Shown one piece after another: positions 16,359-24,009 of a stretch of DNA of 53,187 nucleotides. Each line of letters starts with the position of its first letter. Position 1 is the stretch's first letter. The notes beneath the pieces were generated by a model, which saw nothing but the letters and a program-made list of their open reading frames with translations, made no database searches and was not told where the DNA came from. Both the position numbers and the translations under genes were made by a program. The stretch is from an uncultured Clostridia bacterium (GTDB lineage Bacteria; Bacillota; Clostridia; Christensenellales; CAG-138): the NCBI GenBank assembly GCA_905235205.1, contig CAJOKM010000002.1:1-53187 (forward strand). Reading direction: 5' to 3'.

Positions 16359-17259
16359 TCGTTCCTCCGTCGCCCGTCGCTTCCTTCAGAAGTGCGGTCA
16401 GTTGTTCACGGTCAAACCCGTACTTTTTGCCGCAGAACTGGCAGGTCAGCTCCGCCTGTCCGTCCTGTTCGATGATTTCCGAAAGTTCTTTCTCGCCGAT
16501 CGAGATCAGCGCGCGTTCCAGCCGCTCACGCGTACAGTCGCACGAAAACGCCGGCGCAAACCGGTTGGTGATGTTCAGATCAAGCGCACCGAAGAGATCC
16601 GTCAAAACAGCTTCGAGCGATTCGCCCTCCGCGATCCTTGTCCCGAGCGCGGTGATCCGATCGGCAACGGACAGCACGCGATCGATCGATTCCTCCGAGC
16701 AGTTCGGCATCGTCTGAACAAGCAACCCCGCCGCTCCGGTCACAAACCCGTCCTTTGCGTTCTCGTGCACGCCGAGATAGACGATCGACGGCGTCTGTTC
16801 GCTTGCGGTAAAGTACTGCGCAAAGTCCTCGGCGATCTCGCCGGAGATCAGATTGCATGTACCCACGTAAGGTTCCTTTAACCCGAGATCGCGGATCAGA
16901 GTCAGCTTTCCGCTCGAACCCACGTATCCGCGCACGTCAAGCTTGCCGTCGGAGCGCAGCGGCAGTTCGACCGCCGGATCCGTGACATACCCCTTTACCA
17001 GTCCTCCGTCTCTTCCGACGCAGACAAGATTTCCGGACGGTCCGTTTCCCGAAAGCACCGTGGTGACCGTATCGGTCGCGTTCTTGTTCAGCGTCGCCAG
17101 GATCGACGTCATCAAAAGCTGTCGTCCGAGCGCCGCCGTTGCCACGCGCGAAAGCCCGTGTGTGTTTTGCGCGTCAGAAACGATCCGCGTTCCGTCGATC
17201 GCCGCAAACCGGATGCTGTTGTGTTCCAGCATGCCGTGTAAAATCAAATCCTGTTCCAT
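16348..17259 (-). CDS. hslO: Redox-regulated chaperone Hsp33
   Basis: A 303-residue Hsp33 holdase that becomes active when oxidative stress releases zinc and forms disulfides. The redox cysteines are all present as CDC and CQFC near the C-terminus, about 30 residues apart, as in the family. The conserved core includes the GYVTDP and SGEIAEDFAQY segments. It lies four bases after the methyltransferase gene and overlaps the TPR gene, so it is internal to the operon. Confidence 0.96.
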   Translation of the reverse strand: MEQDLILHGMLEHNSIRFAAIDGTRIVSDAQNTHGLSRVATAALGRQLLMTSILATLNKNATDTVTTVLSGNGPSGNLVCVGRDGGLVKGYVTDPAVELPLRSDGKLDVRGYVGSSGKLTLIRDLGLKEPYVGTCNLISGEIAEDFAQYFTASEQTPSIVYLGVHENAKDGFVTGAAGLLVQTMPNCSEESIDRVLSVADRITALGTRIAEGESLEAVLTDLFGALDLNITNRFAPAFSCDCTRERLERALISIGEKELSEIIEQDGQAELTCQFCGKKYGFDREQLTALLKEATGDGGTNEA

Positions 17260-17263
17260 TTGT

Positions 17264-18001
17264 TCATTCCTTTCGTGCCGCGAACTGTATGCGTTCGCTG
17301 TCCGCTCTTGCCGGTTTCTGCGTAAATGCCTCTAATGCGCGAATATCCGTAAACCCCGCGCGCTCTAAAAGCCCGGTCAGCTCCTCGACCGTATGCGATC
17401 GCTGCAGATGCGTTTCGGAAAACCGGTCGTACGTTGCGCCGTTTTTTACAAAGCAGGTAAGATCCATTTGACAAAGACGCGTCTTCGGATCGTACATGTT
17501 CTTCCAGATATACGCGTATGCATCCGTCTCTTCGGTAAACGTGTTTTGATTGAGAATCGACTCGAACTTATACGGCGCGGAAACATCAAACAGCAGCACA
17601 CCGTTCGGTTTCAGACAATCGTACGCGCTTTGAAAGAAGGAAAACACGTCGTTTGTCGAAGTCAGATAATTCACGCCGTCGCAAACGGACAGAAGCGCGT
17701 CGACCGGTTTATGGATGCGAAGCCTGCGCATATCCTCGCAGATGAAAATGATCGTCTTTGCGCCTGCTTTGAACGCGTTGTTGCGCGCCTCTATCAGCAT
17801 CTCCGGCGATACGTCGTTGCCGATCACGTGGTACCCGCGCCGATAAAGCGCAATGCTCATCGAGCCGGTCCCGCAGGCGCAGTCTAAAATGTTATGCGCT
17901 TCGTATTCTTTTAAAAACGAATCAACGTAGTCCGCCCACGCCTCACGGTCGACGTCGTGCATCATCGCGTCGTAGAATTCGGCAAATCGTCCGTACTGCA
18001 T
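17264..18001 (-). CDS. Class I SAM-dependent methyltransferase
   Basis: A 245-residue methyltransferase of the type-11 family. The SAM-binding glycine loop is ILDCACGTGSMSIAL with the acidic residue after strand 2 in VIGNDVSPEML; the FAEFYDAMMHD N-terminus is typical of this family in Firmicutes. The substrate cannot be deduced. The start codon overlaps the whiA stop by one base. Placement between whiA and hslO is uncommon to my knowledge and may be lineage specific. Confidence 0.85.
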   Translation of the reverse strand: MQYGRFAEFYDAMMHDVDREAWADYVDSFLKEYEAHNILDCACGTGSMSIALYRRGYHVIGNDVSPEMLIEARNNAFKAGAKTIIFICEDMRRLRIHKPVDALLSVCDGVNYLTSTNDVFSFFQSAYDCLKPNGVLLFDVSAPYKFESILNQNTFTEETDAYAYIWKNMYDPKTRLCQMDLTCFVKNGATYDRFSETHLQRSHTVEELTGLLERAGFTDIRALEAFTQKPARADSERIQFAARKE

Positions 18002-18936
18002 CAGTTCTGATCCTCCAGTCCCTCCGCGAGCTTCATCAGCCGGTCCAGGCGGTGATACATCCCGGATTTACGGATATCCGCAAGGTCGGCAAGCTCCTGC
18101 ACCGTTGCGTCCGGATGATTGATTCGAAGCTGTGCCGCCTCCTGGAGGCTTGCCGGAAGCGAGCGGATCCCGTAGTGCCGGTCGATCGCGGCGATCGCGG
18201 CGCGCTGCCGGATCGAGGCTACGACCTGCTTATCGAGGTTTGCCGTCTCACAGTTACTCGTGCGATTGACATAGTTTCGCATGTCTTTCTCGACACGCAC
18301 GTTTTCAAGCTTCATTGCCGCAACGTTCGCACCGATCAGCGCGAGCATGCCGCTGACATCGTCTCCGTCCTTCAAATACACAAGATACCGGTCGCCGTTC
18401 CGGACGGATTTCTTTGCAGAAAGCCCGAACCCGTGCAGCAGTGTCAGAACGCGATCCGAAACGGATTCGGTCCGGAAGACGAGTTCCAGGTGATACCCGC
18501 GTTTCGGGTCTACACAGGTTCCGCTTCCCAGAAAGCACCCGCGCAAAAACGCACGCGCCGCCTCTTCATCGTCCGAAAGGAACAACGGCAGTTCGCTCAT
18601 GAGCTTCAGACCTTCGTCGCCGTACGTCATCGCGCCGGTGTCGCTTAAGAGCGTCTGCGTCTGTCCGCCGGAAAGCACGACTTCATAGTACGGCGTTTTG
18701 CGGTGTTCCGCGCGTTTCTCCTCAATGACCGCGTCCAATTCATACAGGCTGGAAGCGAGCGAAGAGATATGCTTCGCAACGTTGACGTTCTCCGTATGAT
18801 AAAACACCGCCGGTGATTTGGAAATCCGGATCCCGCCCGCGGTCAGCGTCATGCCGGACAGCTGGGCAAGGCGCAATTTCCGGTTCTTGATGCGGATCCT
18901 GATCAATTCATCTTTGCAAACGGAAGAAAAACTCAT
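18001..18936 (-). CDS. whiA: DNA-binding protein WhiA
   Basis: A 311-residue WhiA: an N-terminal LAGLIDADG-homing-endonuclease-like fold (with the FLRGCFLGSGTC segment) followed by a C-terminal helix-turn-helix (TVQELADLADIRKSGMYHRLDRL). In Firmicutes it binds the nucleoid and affects division and chromosome segregation; in actinomycetes it drives sporulation. Start overlaps rapZ by four bases. The yvcK gene usually found between rapZ and whiA is absent here. Confidence 0.96.
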   Translation of the reverse strand: MSFSSVCKDELIRIRIKNRKLRLAQLSGMTLTAGGIRISKSPAVFYHTENVNVAKHISSLASSLYELDAVIEEKRAEHRKTPYYEVVLSGGQTQTLLSDTGAMTYGDEGLKLMSELPLFLSDDEEAARAFLRGCFLGSGTCVDPKRGYHLELVFRTESVSDRVLTLLHGFGLSAKKSVRNGDRYLVYLKDGDDVSGMLALIGANVAAMKLENVRVEKDMRNYVNRTSNCETANLDKQVVASIRQRAAIAAIDRHYGIRSLPASLQEAAQLRINHPDATVQELADLADIRKSGMYHRLDRLMKLAEGLEDQN

Positions 18937-19826
18937 ACCTCTTTGTTTTGAACGCGCAGTTCAATGTCCTGTGCTTCACGCGAAAGATCGCGGTGATAGA
19001 TCCGGACGGCCTGTCCGCTTTCACGCAGTCTGTCCGCCATTTCCTCCGCCGCGGCGACGGAACGGTGTCTGCCGCCCGTGCAGCCGAAGCAGATGCGAAG
19101 AATATGCTTTCCCTGCTTTTCAAACAATGGAAGCATGTCCAGTACGCTCTGATGAAGCCGATCGAGATATTCCCTCACGTACGGCTGATCCAATACAAAC
19201 GCGCGCACGACCGCGTCGAGTCCGGAGAGCGAGCGCATGGACTCATAGTAGAACGGATTCTCGACAAACCGCATGTCCACCACGATATCCGCGTCGACCG
19301 GCACGCCTCGCTTATAGCCGAAGCTCGAGAGGATCACCGTCATCTGTTCCTTGCTCATTTCGGGAATGATCTTCGCAATGCACGATGAAAAATCCCGTGC
19401 GGCGATGTCGCTCGTGTCGAGGAACAGCTGTGCCGCGTCGCGCATTGCGGCAAGATACCCCCGTTCCGTGCGCACGCCGGACTCCGCTTCTCCGGCCAGT
19501 CCCAGGGGATGGCGTTTGCGCGATTCATTGTACCGACGCTTCAAAACGTCGTCTCGCGCATCGAGAAACAGGATTGTATACGGCACGTCCAGCTTTCGGA
19601 TCTCGCTCAAAACCATTTCGGGGCTTCTCGACAGCAGGCTCTCGCGCGAATCGATCGTCACCGCCGCGTGTTCGATCGGCGGATTCGCCTTTTTGCACAT
19701 CGAAGTGAACTCAAAAAGCATCGGCGAGGGCAGGTTGTCCACGCAGAAATACCCGAGCTCCTCAAGGGATTTCAGACACAGCGATTTCCCTGCGCCGCTC
19801 ATTCCCGTTACGATCAGCAGTTCCAT
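18933..19826 (-). CDS. rapZ: RNase adapter / nucleotide-binding protein RapZ (YvcJ)
   Basis: A 297-residue P-loop protein with Walker A GMSGAGKS at residues 8-15 and the CVDNLPSPM segment typical of RapZ/YvcJ; the C-terminal half contains the conserved FGCTGGRHRSV sequence that binds phosphorylated sugars or RNA in the family. In Bacillus YvcJ affects competence gene expression. It overlaps murB at its start by 13 bases and whiA at its end by four, the usual conserved neighbourhood. Confidence 0.96.
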   Translation of the reverse strand: MELLIVTGMSGAGKSLCLKSLEELGYFCVDNLPSPMLFEFTSMCKKANPPIEHAAVTIDSRESLLSRSPEMVLSEIRKLDVPYTILFLDARDDVLKRRYNESRKRHPLGLAGEAESGVRTERGYLAAMRDAAQLFLDTSDIAARDFSSCIAKIIPEMSKEQMTVILSSFGYKRGVPVDADIVVDMRFVENPFYYESMRSLSGLDAVVRAFVLDQPYVREYLDRLHQSVLDMLPLFEKQGKHILRICFGCTGGRHRSVAAAEEMADRLRESGQAVRIYHRDLSREAQDIELRVQNKEV

Positions 19827-20722
19827 ATCCGTTCCTTTCCGCCGATGCGCTTGATCTCACATTCGAGCCGAACGCCCGTTTGCGTCTCCACCGTCTCCTG
19901 TATAAGCCGGATCAGCGCCGAGATATCGCGCTCCGTCGCTCCGCCCGTATTCACGATAAATCCGGCGTGTTTGGTTGAAACCTGCGCGCCGCCGACCGAC
20001 GTGCCTTTCAATCCGCACTGTTCAATCAGCGCGCCGGCAAAGTGTCCCTGCGGGCGCTTGAACGTGCTCCCGGCCGACGGGAGCTCAAGCGGCTGTTTCT
20101 CCCGCCGCCGTTCCATACACGCGCGCATCGTCTCCTCCGCGGTTCCGTCGTCGGGACGCAGCGCAAACTCCGCTTCCAAAGCGATCGCGTCCGGATAGGA
20201 AAACGCGCTCTTCCGGTATCCGAGATCGGCGTCCGAAACGTCGACCCATTCGTCCGTACCGTTTCGAAAAAGCCGGATGCGCGTTAGAATCTGCTTGATC
20301 TCCGCGCCGTACGCCCCGGCGTTCATGGCGCACGCGCCGCCGACACTCCCGGGAATCCCGGCAAGCCGCTCAAAGCCGGACAAGCCCTTTGCGACCGTTT
20401 CGCGCGCAAGCTGCATCAGCGACATGCCGCAGCAGACCGTCACGCGCGTCCCGTCATAGACCGGCGCATGGATCGGATGATCGAACCGCAGGATCAGTCC
20501 CGAAAACCCGTCGTCGGACGCAAGCACGTTCGTTCCGCGTCCGAGTAAGACAACGGGAATCGACCCGCGTTCCGAAAGGCGGACCGCTTCCTTGATCGCC
20601 TCATACGAAGCCGGACGAAGCATCAGCGCCGCTGGCCCGCCGACGTGAAAGCTGGTCAGTTCCGAAAGCAGCACGTTTTCGACCGCGCCGAGCGCTTTCA
20701 GTTGTTCTACACTCGATACCAT
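19814..20722 (-). CDS. murB: UDP-N-acetylenolpyruvoylglucosamine reductase
   Basis: A 302-residue FAD enzyme that reduces enolpyruvyl-UDP-GlcNAc to UDP-MurNAc for peptidoglycan synthesis. Visible features are the FAD-binding GRGTNVL and GIPGSVGGACAMNAGAYG segments and the catalytic serine region AGSTFKRP. First gene of a seven-gene operon running to base 13492. The ATG is six bases after a TATACT box and has no Shine-Dalgarno sequence, so a leaderless mRNA is predicted. Confidence 0.96.
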   Translation of the reverse strand: MVSSVEQLKALGAVENVLLSELTSFHVGGPAALMLRPASYEAIKEAVRLSERGSIPVVLLGRGTNVLASDDGFSGLILRFDHPIHAPVYDGTRVTVCCGMSLMQLARETVAKGLSGFERLAGIPGSVGGACAMNAGAYGAEIKQILTRIRLFRNGTDEWVDVSDADLGYRKSAFSYPDAIALEAEFALRPDDGTAEETMRACMERRREKQPLELPSAGSTFKRPQGHFAGALIEQCGLKGTSVGGAQVSTKHAGFIVNTGGATERDISALIRLIQETVETQTGVRLECEIKRIGGKERIWNC

Positions 20723-20728
20723 GTGGTA

Positions 20729-20757
20729 AGTATATCAAAAATCCGAATCAAACACAA
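20729..20757 (-). promoter_or_regulatory. Sigma-A promoter abutting the murB start codon
   Basis: Minus strand TTGTGT (20752-20757), 17-base spacer, TATACT (20729-20734), then TACCAC and the ATG at 20722. The predicted transcription start coincides with the start codon. Confidence 0.65.
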
Positions 20758-20760
20758 CAC

Positions 20761-21729
20761 CTATCTTATCACTTCTTCCAGCCGTGAAGCAAACCGCCGC
20801 GCCGCGTCCGCGTCGCCTTCCCGTGCCGAAACCGCGTCCGCAAGAAGAGAATCATACATCTTTTGATATCGGAACGGATCGACGGTCTTGACCGTCGCAT
20901 AGGTCTTATAGATCGGCTTTAAGATGGCTTCCGGCGGTGTGTCGCGCACATCGGATCGCACGGACAGCATCCCGAGCGCGTTCACGGTCTGCTGCACGTC
21001 TTCAGATTGCAGAAACGCAAAGAAATCCGTAAGCGCCGCGGCTTTTTGCTCGTCGGCGTTGCGGTCGATTCCGAGCCAGCAAACCGCGTCCGTGAAGCTG
21101 TCGATCGGTTCAAGCTCGGACACCGCGAATCCGTCCTTATAGCGGATCAGATCCCCGGCGCGTCTAAGATCAAGGTACAGTACGTCCGCTTTCTCCTCCG
21201 GCGCGTCGTCCCTTCCTGCGCCGAGTCTTGCCGCCGTGAGATCGGATCCGTAGTACGCGCTTTGTCCGTTCTGTTCCGACTTGATCAGCTTCGCATAACC
21301 GGAGTACGCATACGGGACGCAACGATCCGTCTGAAAGAGGCCGTCCCGATACGGCGTTTCAAAGTCGGAGAGCGGCTGCAGAAGATCTTCATAGACCGAC
21401 CCGGAAAAGAATGAATACGCGTCCGCGCCTCTTCCGTATTCCTGTCGTTCCGAAAACGCCGCTTCATCCATGCCCTCGACCGCGATATGCGTTCCGCGGT
21501 GCTTCTTTTCATACGCTTCCGCCCGATCGCTGAGCCATTTGGTAAGACTCCCGGTGTACGGACGCTGCCGCACGATATGATACAGCACGATCGTCCCCTG
21601 GTACCCCTTGTCTTTTCGGACAAACCGCGCGTCGGTAAACGACTCTTGCGCGCCTTTTTTAAGCAAAGCGGGCGAAAACAGAAGAAATGCAACAAGCGCA
21701 AAACAGGATACGATTCTCAAAGCTTTCAT
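20761..21729 (-). CDS. Solute-binding-protein-like exported protein
   Basis: A 322-residue protein with an N-terminal hydrophobic segment (about residues 4-20) and a fold-like sequence of family 1 extracellular solute-binding proteins (LTKWLSDRAEAYEKKHRGTHIAV near the start, then alternating domains with YSFFSGSVYEDLLQPL). There is no lipobox cysteine, so it is likely membrane-anchored or secreted rather than a lipoprotein. No ABC permease is nearby; it is an orphan between murB and the divergent spoIIA operon. The start has no clear SD; I chose the ATG at 21727-21729 because it begins the signal-like segment. Ligand unknown. Confidence 0.7.
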   Translation of the reverse strand: MKALRIVSCFALVAFLLFSPALLKKGAQESFTDARFVRKDKGYQGTIVLYHIVRQRPYTGSLTKWLSDRAEAYEKKHRGTHIAVEGMDEAAFSERQEYGRGADAYSFFSGSVYEDLLQPLSDFETPYRDGLFQTDRCVPYAYSGYAKLIKSEQNGQSAYYGSDLTAARLGAGRDDAPEEKADVLYLDLRRAGDLIRYKDGFAVSELEPIDSFTDAVCWLGIDRNADEQKAAALTDFFAFLQSEDVQQTVNALGMLSVRSDVRDTPPEAILKPIYKTYATVKTVDPFRYQKMYDSLLADAVSAREGDADAARRFASRLEEVIR

Positions 21730-21786
21730 GAAACAGTGTATTCGACGCGACTCGTATCCATCCGTCAATGCTTGTCCGGATTCGCA

Positions 21787-21813
21787 AAAGGATGCGGCTT
21801 TGATCCGTCGAAT
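21787..21813 (+). promoter_or_regulatory. Candidate sigma-H promoter of the spoIIA operon
   Basis: AAAGGATGC (21787-21795), 11-base spacer, GTCGAAT (21807-21813), fitting the Bacillus sigma-H pattern RnAGGAwWW-N11-12-RnnGAAT except for the last two -35 positions. The spoIIA operon is sigma-H dependent in Bacillus. The leader to spoIIAA would be about 25 bases. Confidence 0.6.
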
Positions 21814-21844
21814 ACAGTTGAGAACCCGAAACGGAGGTATGGCT

Positions 21845-22150
21845 ATGGAATTGAACGCACAAAAACGCGGGCCGCGGCTGTTCGTGCAGTTATCCGGCGA
21901 ACTGGATCATCACAGTGCCGAACAAACGCGCATCATGCTCGATACGCTCTTAAAGGACGTATCCGTATCGGAGCTCGTGCTGGACCTGTCCGGCATGAGC
22001 TTTATGGACAGCGCGGGGCTCGGCGTCATCTTAGGCCGTTTTCGCAAGCTCTCGATGCGCGGCGGCAAGCTTGTCGTAAAGGGCATGAGCGCGTCCGTCG
22101 ACCGGATCTTTCAGATGTCCGGACTGTACGCGATCGTAGAAAGGCAATAG
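21845..22150 (+). CDS. spoIIAA: Anti-sigma F factor antagonist SpoIIAA
   Basis: A 101-residue STAS-domain protein. The phosphorylated serine of the family is S56 in MDSAGLG; unphosphorylated SpoIIAA displaces sigma F from SpoIIAB in the forespore. Of two in-frame ATGs (21839 and 21845), only the second has proper spacing (7 bases) from GGAGG. First gene of the classical spoIIAA-spoIIAB-sigF operon. Confidence 0.94.
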   Translation: MELNAQKRGPRLFVQLSGELDHHSAEQTRIMLDTLLKDVSVSELVLDLSGMSFMDSAGLGVILGRFRKLSMRGGKLVVKGMSASVDRIFQMSGLYAIVERQ

Positions 22151-22159
22151 GAGGCACGT

Positions 22160-22588
22160 ATGCAGAACGAAATGGAAATCCGGTTTTTATCTCTCTCACC
22201 GAACGAGGGATTCGCGCGCGCGGTTGCTTCCGCCTTTGCGGCACAAATGAACCCGGGAATTGAGGAGCTGTCCGACATCCGCACAGCCGTCTCGGAAGCG
22301 GTCACAAACGCGATCATTCACGGCTACGAACAGCGGCCCGACCGGTTTGTAACCATGCGCATCACCGTTGACGGCGACGAGCTGACCGTCGTCGTGCGCG
22401 ACGACGGATGCGGCATCGGCGACGTCGAGCTTGCCCGCAAACCGTTCTATACGTCCAAACCGGAACTCGAACGCTCCGGCATGGGCTTTTCGGTCATGGA
22501 AGCGTTCATGGACGAGGTCACTGTGGAATCGACGCTCGGCAGCGGAACGACCGTTACGATGCGAAAGCGCATCCGACATGCAAACTGA
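22160..22588 (+). CDS. spoIIAB: Anti-sigma F factor / serine kinase SpoIIAB
   Basis: A 142-residue GHKL-fold protein that binds and holds sigma F and phosphorylates SpoIIAA. The ATP-binding N box (EAVTNAIIHGY), G1 box (DDGCGIGD) and G2 box (SGMGFSVM) are all visible. AGGAGG precedes the start by five bases. The coding region overlaps sigF by 11 bases, which would couple sigma and anti-sigma synthesis. Confidence 0.96.
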   Translation: MQNEMEIRFLSLSPNEGFARAVASAFAAQMNPGIEELSDIRTAVSEAVTNAIIHGYEQRPDRFVTMRITVDGDELTVVVRDDGCGIGDVELARKPFYTSKPELERSGMGFSVMEAFMDEVTVESTLGSGTTVTMRKRIRHAN

Positions 22589-23288
22589 TCCTTCGTCGTT
22601 TCAGAAAGCGATCCTTGCTGCGCAGAACGGCGACTCGGATGCGGAACGCATGCTGGTTGAAGAGAACCTTCCGCTCGTTACCGCGATCGCAAGCCGATAC
22701 AAAAACCGCGGCGTCGAGTTCGAGGATCTCAAACAGCTCGGTTCGATCGGACTTTTGAAAGCGATCCGCCGGTTCGACGTCGACTACGGCGTCTGCTTTT
22801 CAACGTATGCCGTTCCGCTGATCGCAGGTGAGATCAAACGGTTTTTGCGTGACGACGGGATCATCGGGTTTTCAAGGAGCGCAAAGCAGCTCGCAGCTGC
22901 GGTCGCCGCCGCGTTGGAAAGGGAACCGGACCTTACCGTCGACGCGCTGGCGGACCGTCTTCAGGTAACGCGAGAGGAACTCGCGATCGCCGCGGCGAGC
23001 GCAACGAAGGTGGCTTCCCTCGACGAGCCGCTTCCCGACGGCAGCGGAAACCGGTTTGACCGGATCGGTGAAGAAAGCGAAGAGGAAAACAGCGTGCGGA
23101 AACTGTCGCTTGACGATGCAATCCGCACGCTTTCCGAGCGGGAACAGCTTTTGATCCGTCTGCGCTATCGTGAGGAACGATCCCAAACGGAGGTCGGAAA
23201 GAGGCTCGGTGTTTCACAGGTACAGGTATCGCGTATGGAAAAAAAGATCCTGTCAAAGCTTCGAGACAGGATGCATGATGATAATTGA
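22578..23288 (+). CDS. sigF: RNA polymerase sigma-F factor
   Basis: A 236-residue sigma-70 family factor, the first forespore-specific sigma. Region 2 (NLPLVTAIASRYKNRGVEFEDL, FSTYAVPLIAGEIKRFLRD), region 3 and region 4 (LIRLRYREERSQTEVGKRLGVSQVQVSRMEKKIL) are seen in order. The start is the ATG at 22578 within the end of spoIIAB; longer in-frame upstream sequence is only the shadow of spoIIAB. Identification as sigF rather than sigG rests on the operon with spoIIAA-spoIIAB. Confidence 0.95.
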   Translation: MQTDPSSFQKAILAAQNGDSDAERMLVEENLPLVTAIASRYKNRGVEFEDLKQLGSIGLLKAIRRFDVDYGVCFSTYAVPLIAGEIKRFLRDDGIIGFSRSAKQLAAAVAAALEREPDLTVDALADRLQVTREELAIAAASATKVASLDEPLPDGSGNRFDRIGEESEEENSVRKLSLDDAIRTLSEREQLLIRLRYREERSQTEVGKRLGVSQVQVSRMEKKILSKLRDRMHDDN

Positions 23289-23303
23289 ATACCGTTTCAT
23301 CTG

Positions 23304-23346
23304 ATCAGCGTGTGAACCCGGTTTCCCACGCTGATTACTGTTTTTT
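23304..23346 (+). terminator. Terminator of the spoIIA operon
   Basis: ATCAGCGTG (23304-23312) and CACGCTGAT (23327-23335) form a 9-bp stem with a partly paired inner region, followed after five bases by TTTTTT (23341-23346). The T run lies inside the 3' end of the convergent plsY gene. Confidence 0.75.
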
Positions 23347-24000
23347 GCCGGACGAGATCGTTTTCTCCTCGCCGCGCAAAAGCCGTTTGATATTGTCCTT
23401 ATGGCGGACAAGCACCAGCAACACTACGGGTACCACAAAGAACATCAAATACCCGTTTGCGTATCCCGTCGCCCACGCGACATAGGACCCGATCAAATAT
23501 GAGATCGCGGTCAGAACCGATACAAGCGACACGCGTTTCCAAAGCAGGAAGATCAGAACCGCCAGCGCCGTCGAAACAAGGGCCGCCTGCCAGCAAAAAC
23601 ACCACATCATGGCAAACGCCGACGCCGCGCCTTTGCCGCCGCGAAACTCGAACAGTACCGGATAGCAATGTCCGAACACGACCGCAGCGCACGACAGATA
23701 CCCGCCGAGCAGGATCGAAAGGGCGGGATCGGTCGGATTCAGCGGCCAAAGCTGTCCGATCAGCCGACCCAGAAAGTATCCCGCGACGCTCTTTCCCACG
23801 TCGCCCAAAAACGTCCAAAGTCCGTAGCTCTTTCCGTAGACGCGGATCATATTGGTCGTACCTGCGTTTCCGCTTCCGTACAGGCGCACGTCATCGCGGA
23901 AGCGAAGCCGGCTGATGATCAGCGCGGTCTGCACGTTTCCGAGAAAGTACCCGACGAGCACGACGGTTATGATGGCAAGTACGTTCCAGTTTCCGATCAC
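23335..24000 (-). CDS. plsY: Acyl-phosphate glycerol-3-phosphate acyltransferase
   Basis: A 221-residue membrane enzyme that makes lysophosphatidic acid from acyl phosphate, the first step of phospholipid synthesis. The three conserved cytoplasmic motifs are SGNAGTTN, GHCYPVLFEFRGGKGAA and RHKDNIKRLLRGEE, between about six membrane helices. Downstream of der by nine bases, as in many Firmicutes; last gene of the DUF512-der-plsY operon. Confidence 0.95.
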   Translation of the reverse strand: MIGNWNVLAIITVVLVGYFLGNVQTALIISRLRFRDDVRLYGSGNAGTTNMIRVYGKSYGLWTFLGDVGKSVAGYFLGRLIGQLWPLNPTDPALSILLGGYLSCAAVVFGHCYPVLFEFRGGKGAASAFAMMWCFCWQAALVSTALAVLIFLLWKRVSLVSVLTAISYLIGSYVAWATGYANGYLMFFVVPVVLLVLVRHKDNIKRLLRGEEKTISSGKKQ

Positions 24001-24009
24001 GGCGAACGC

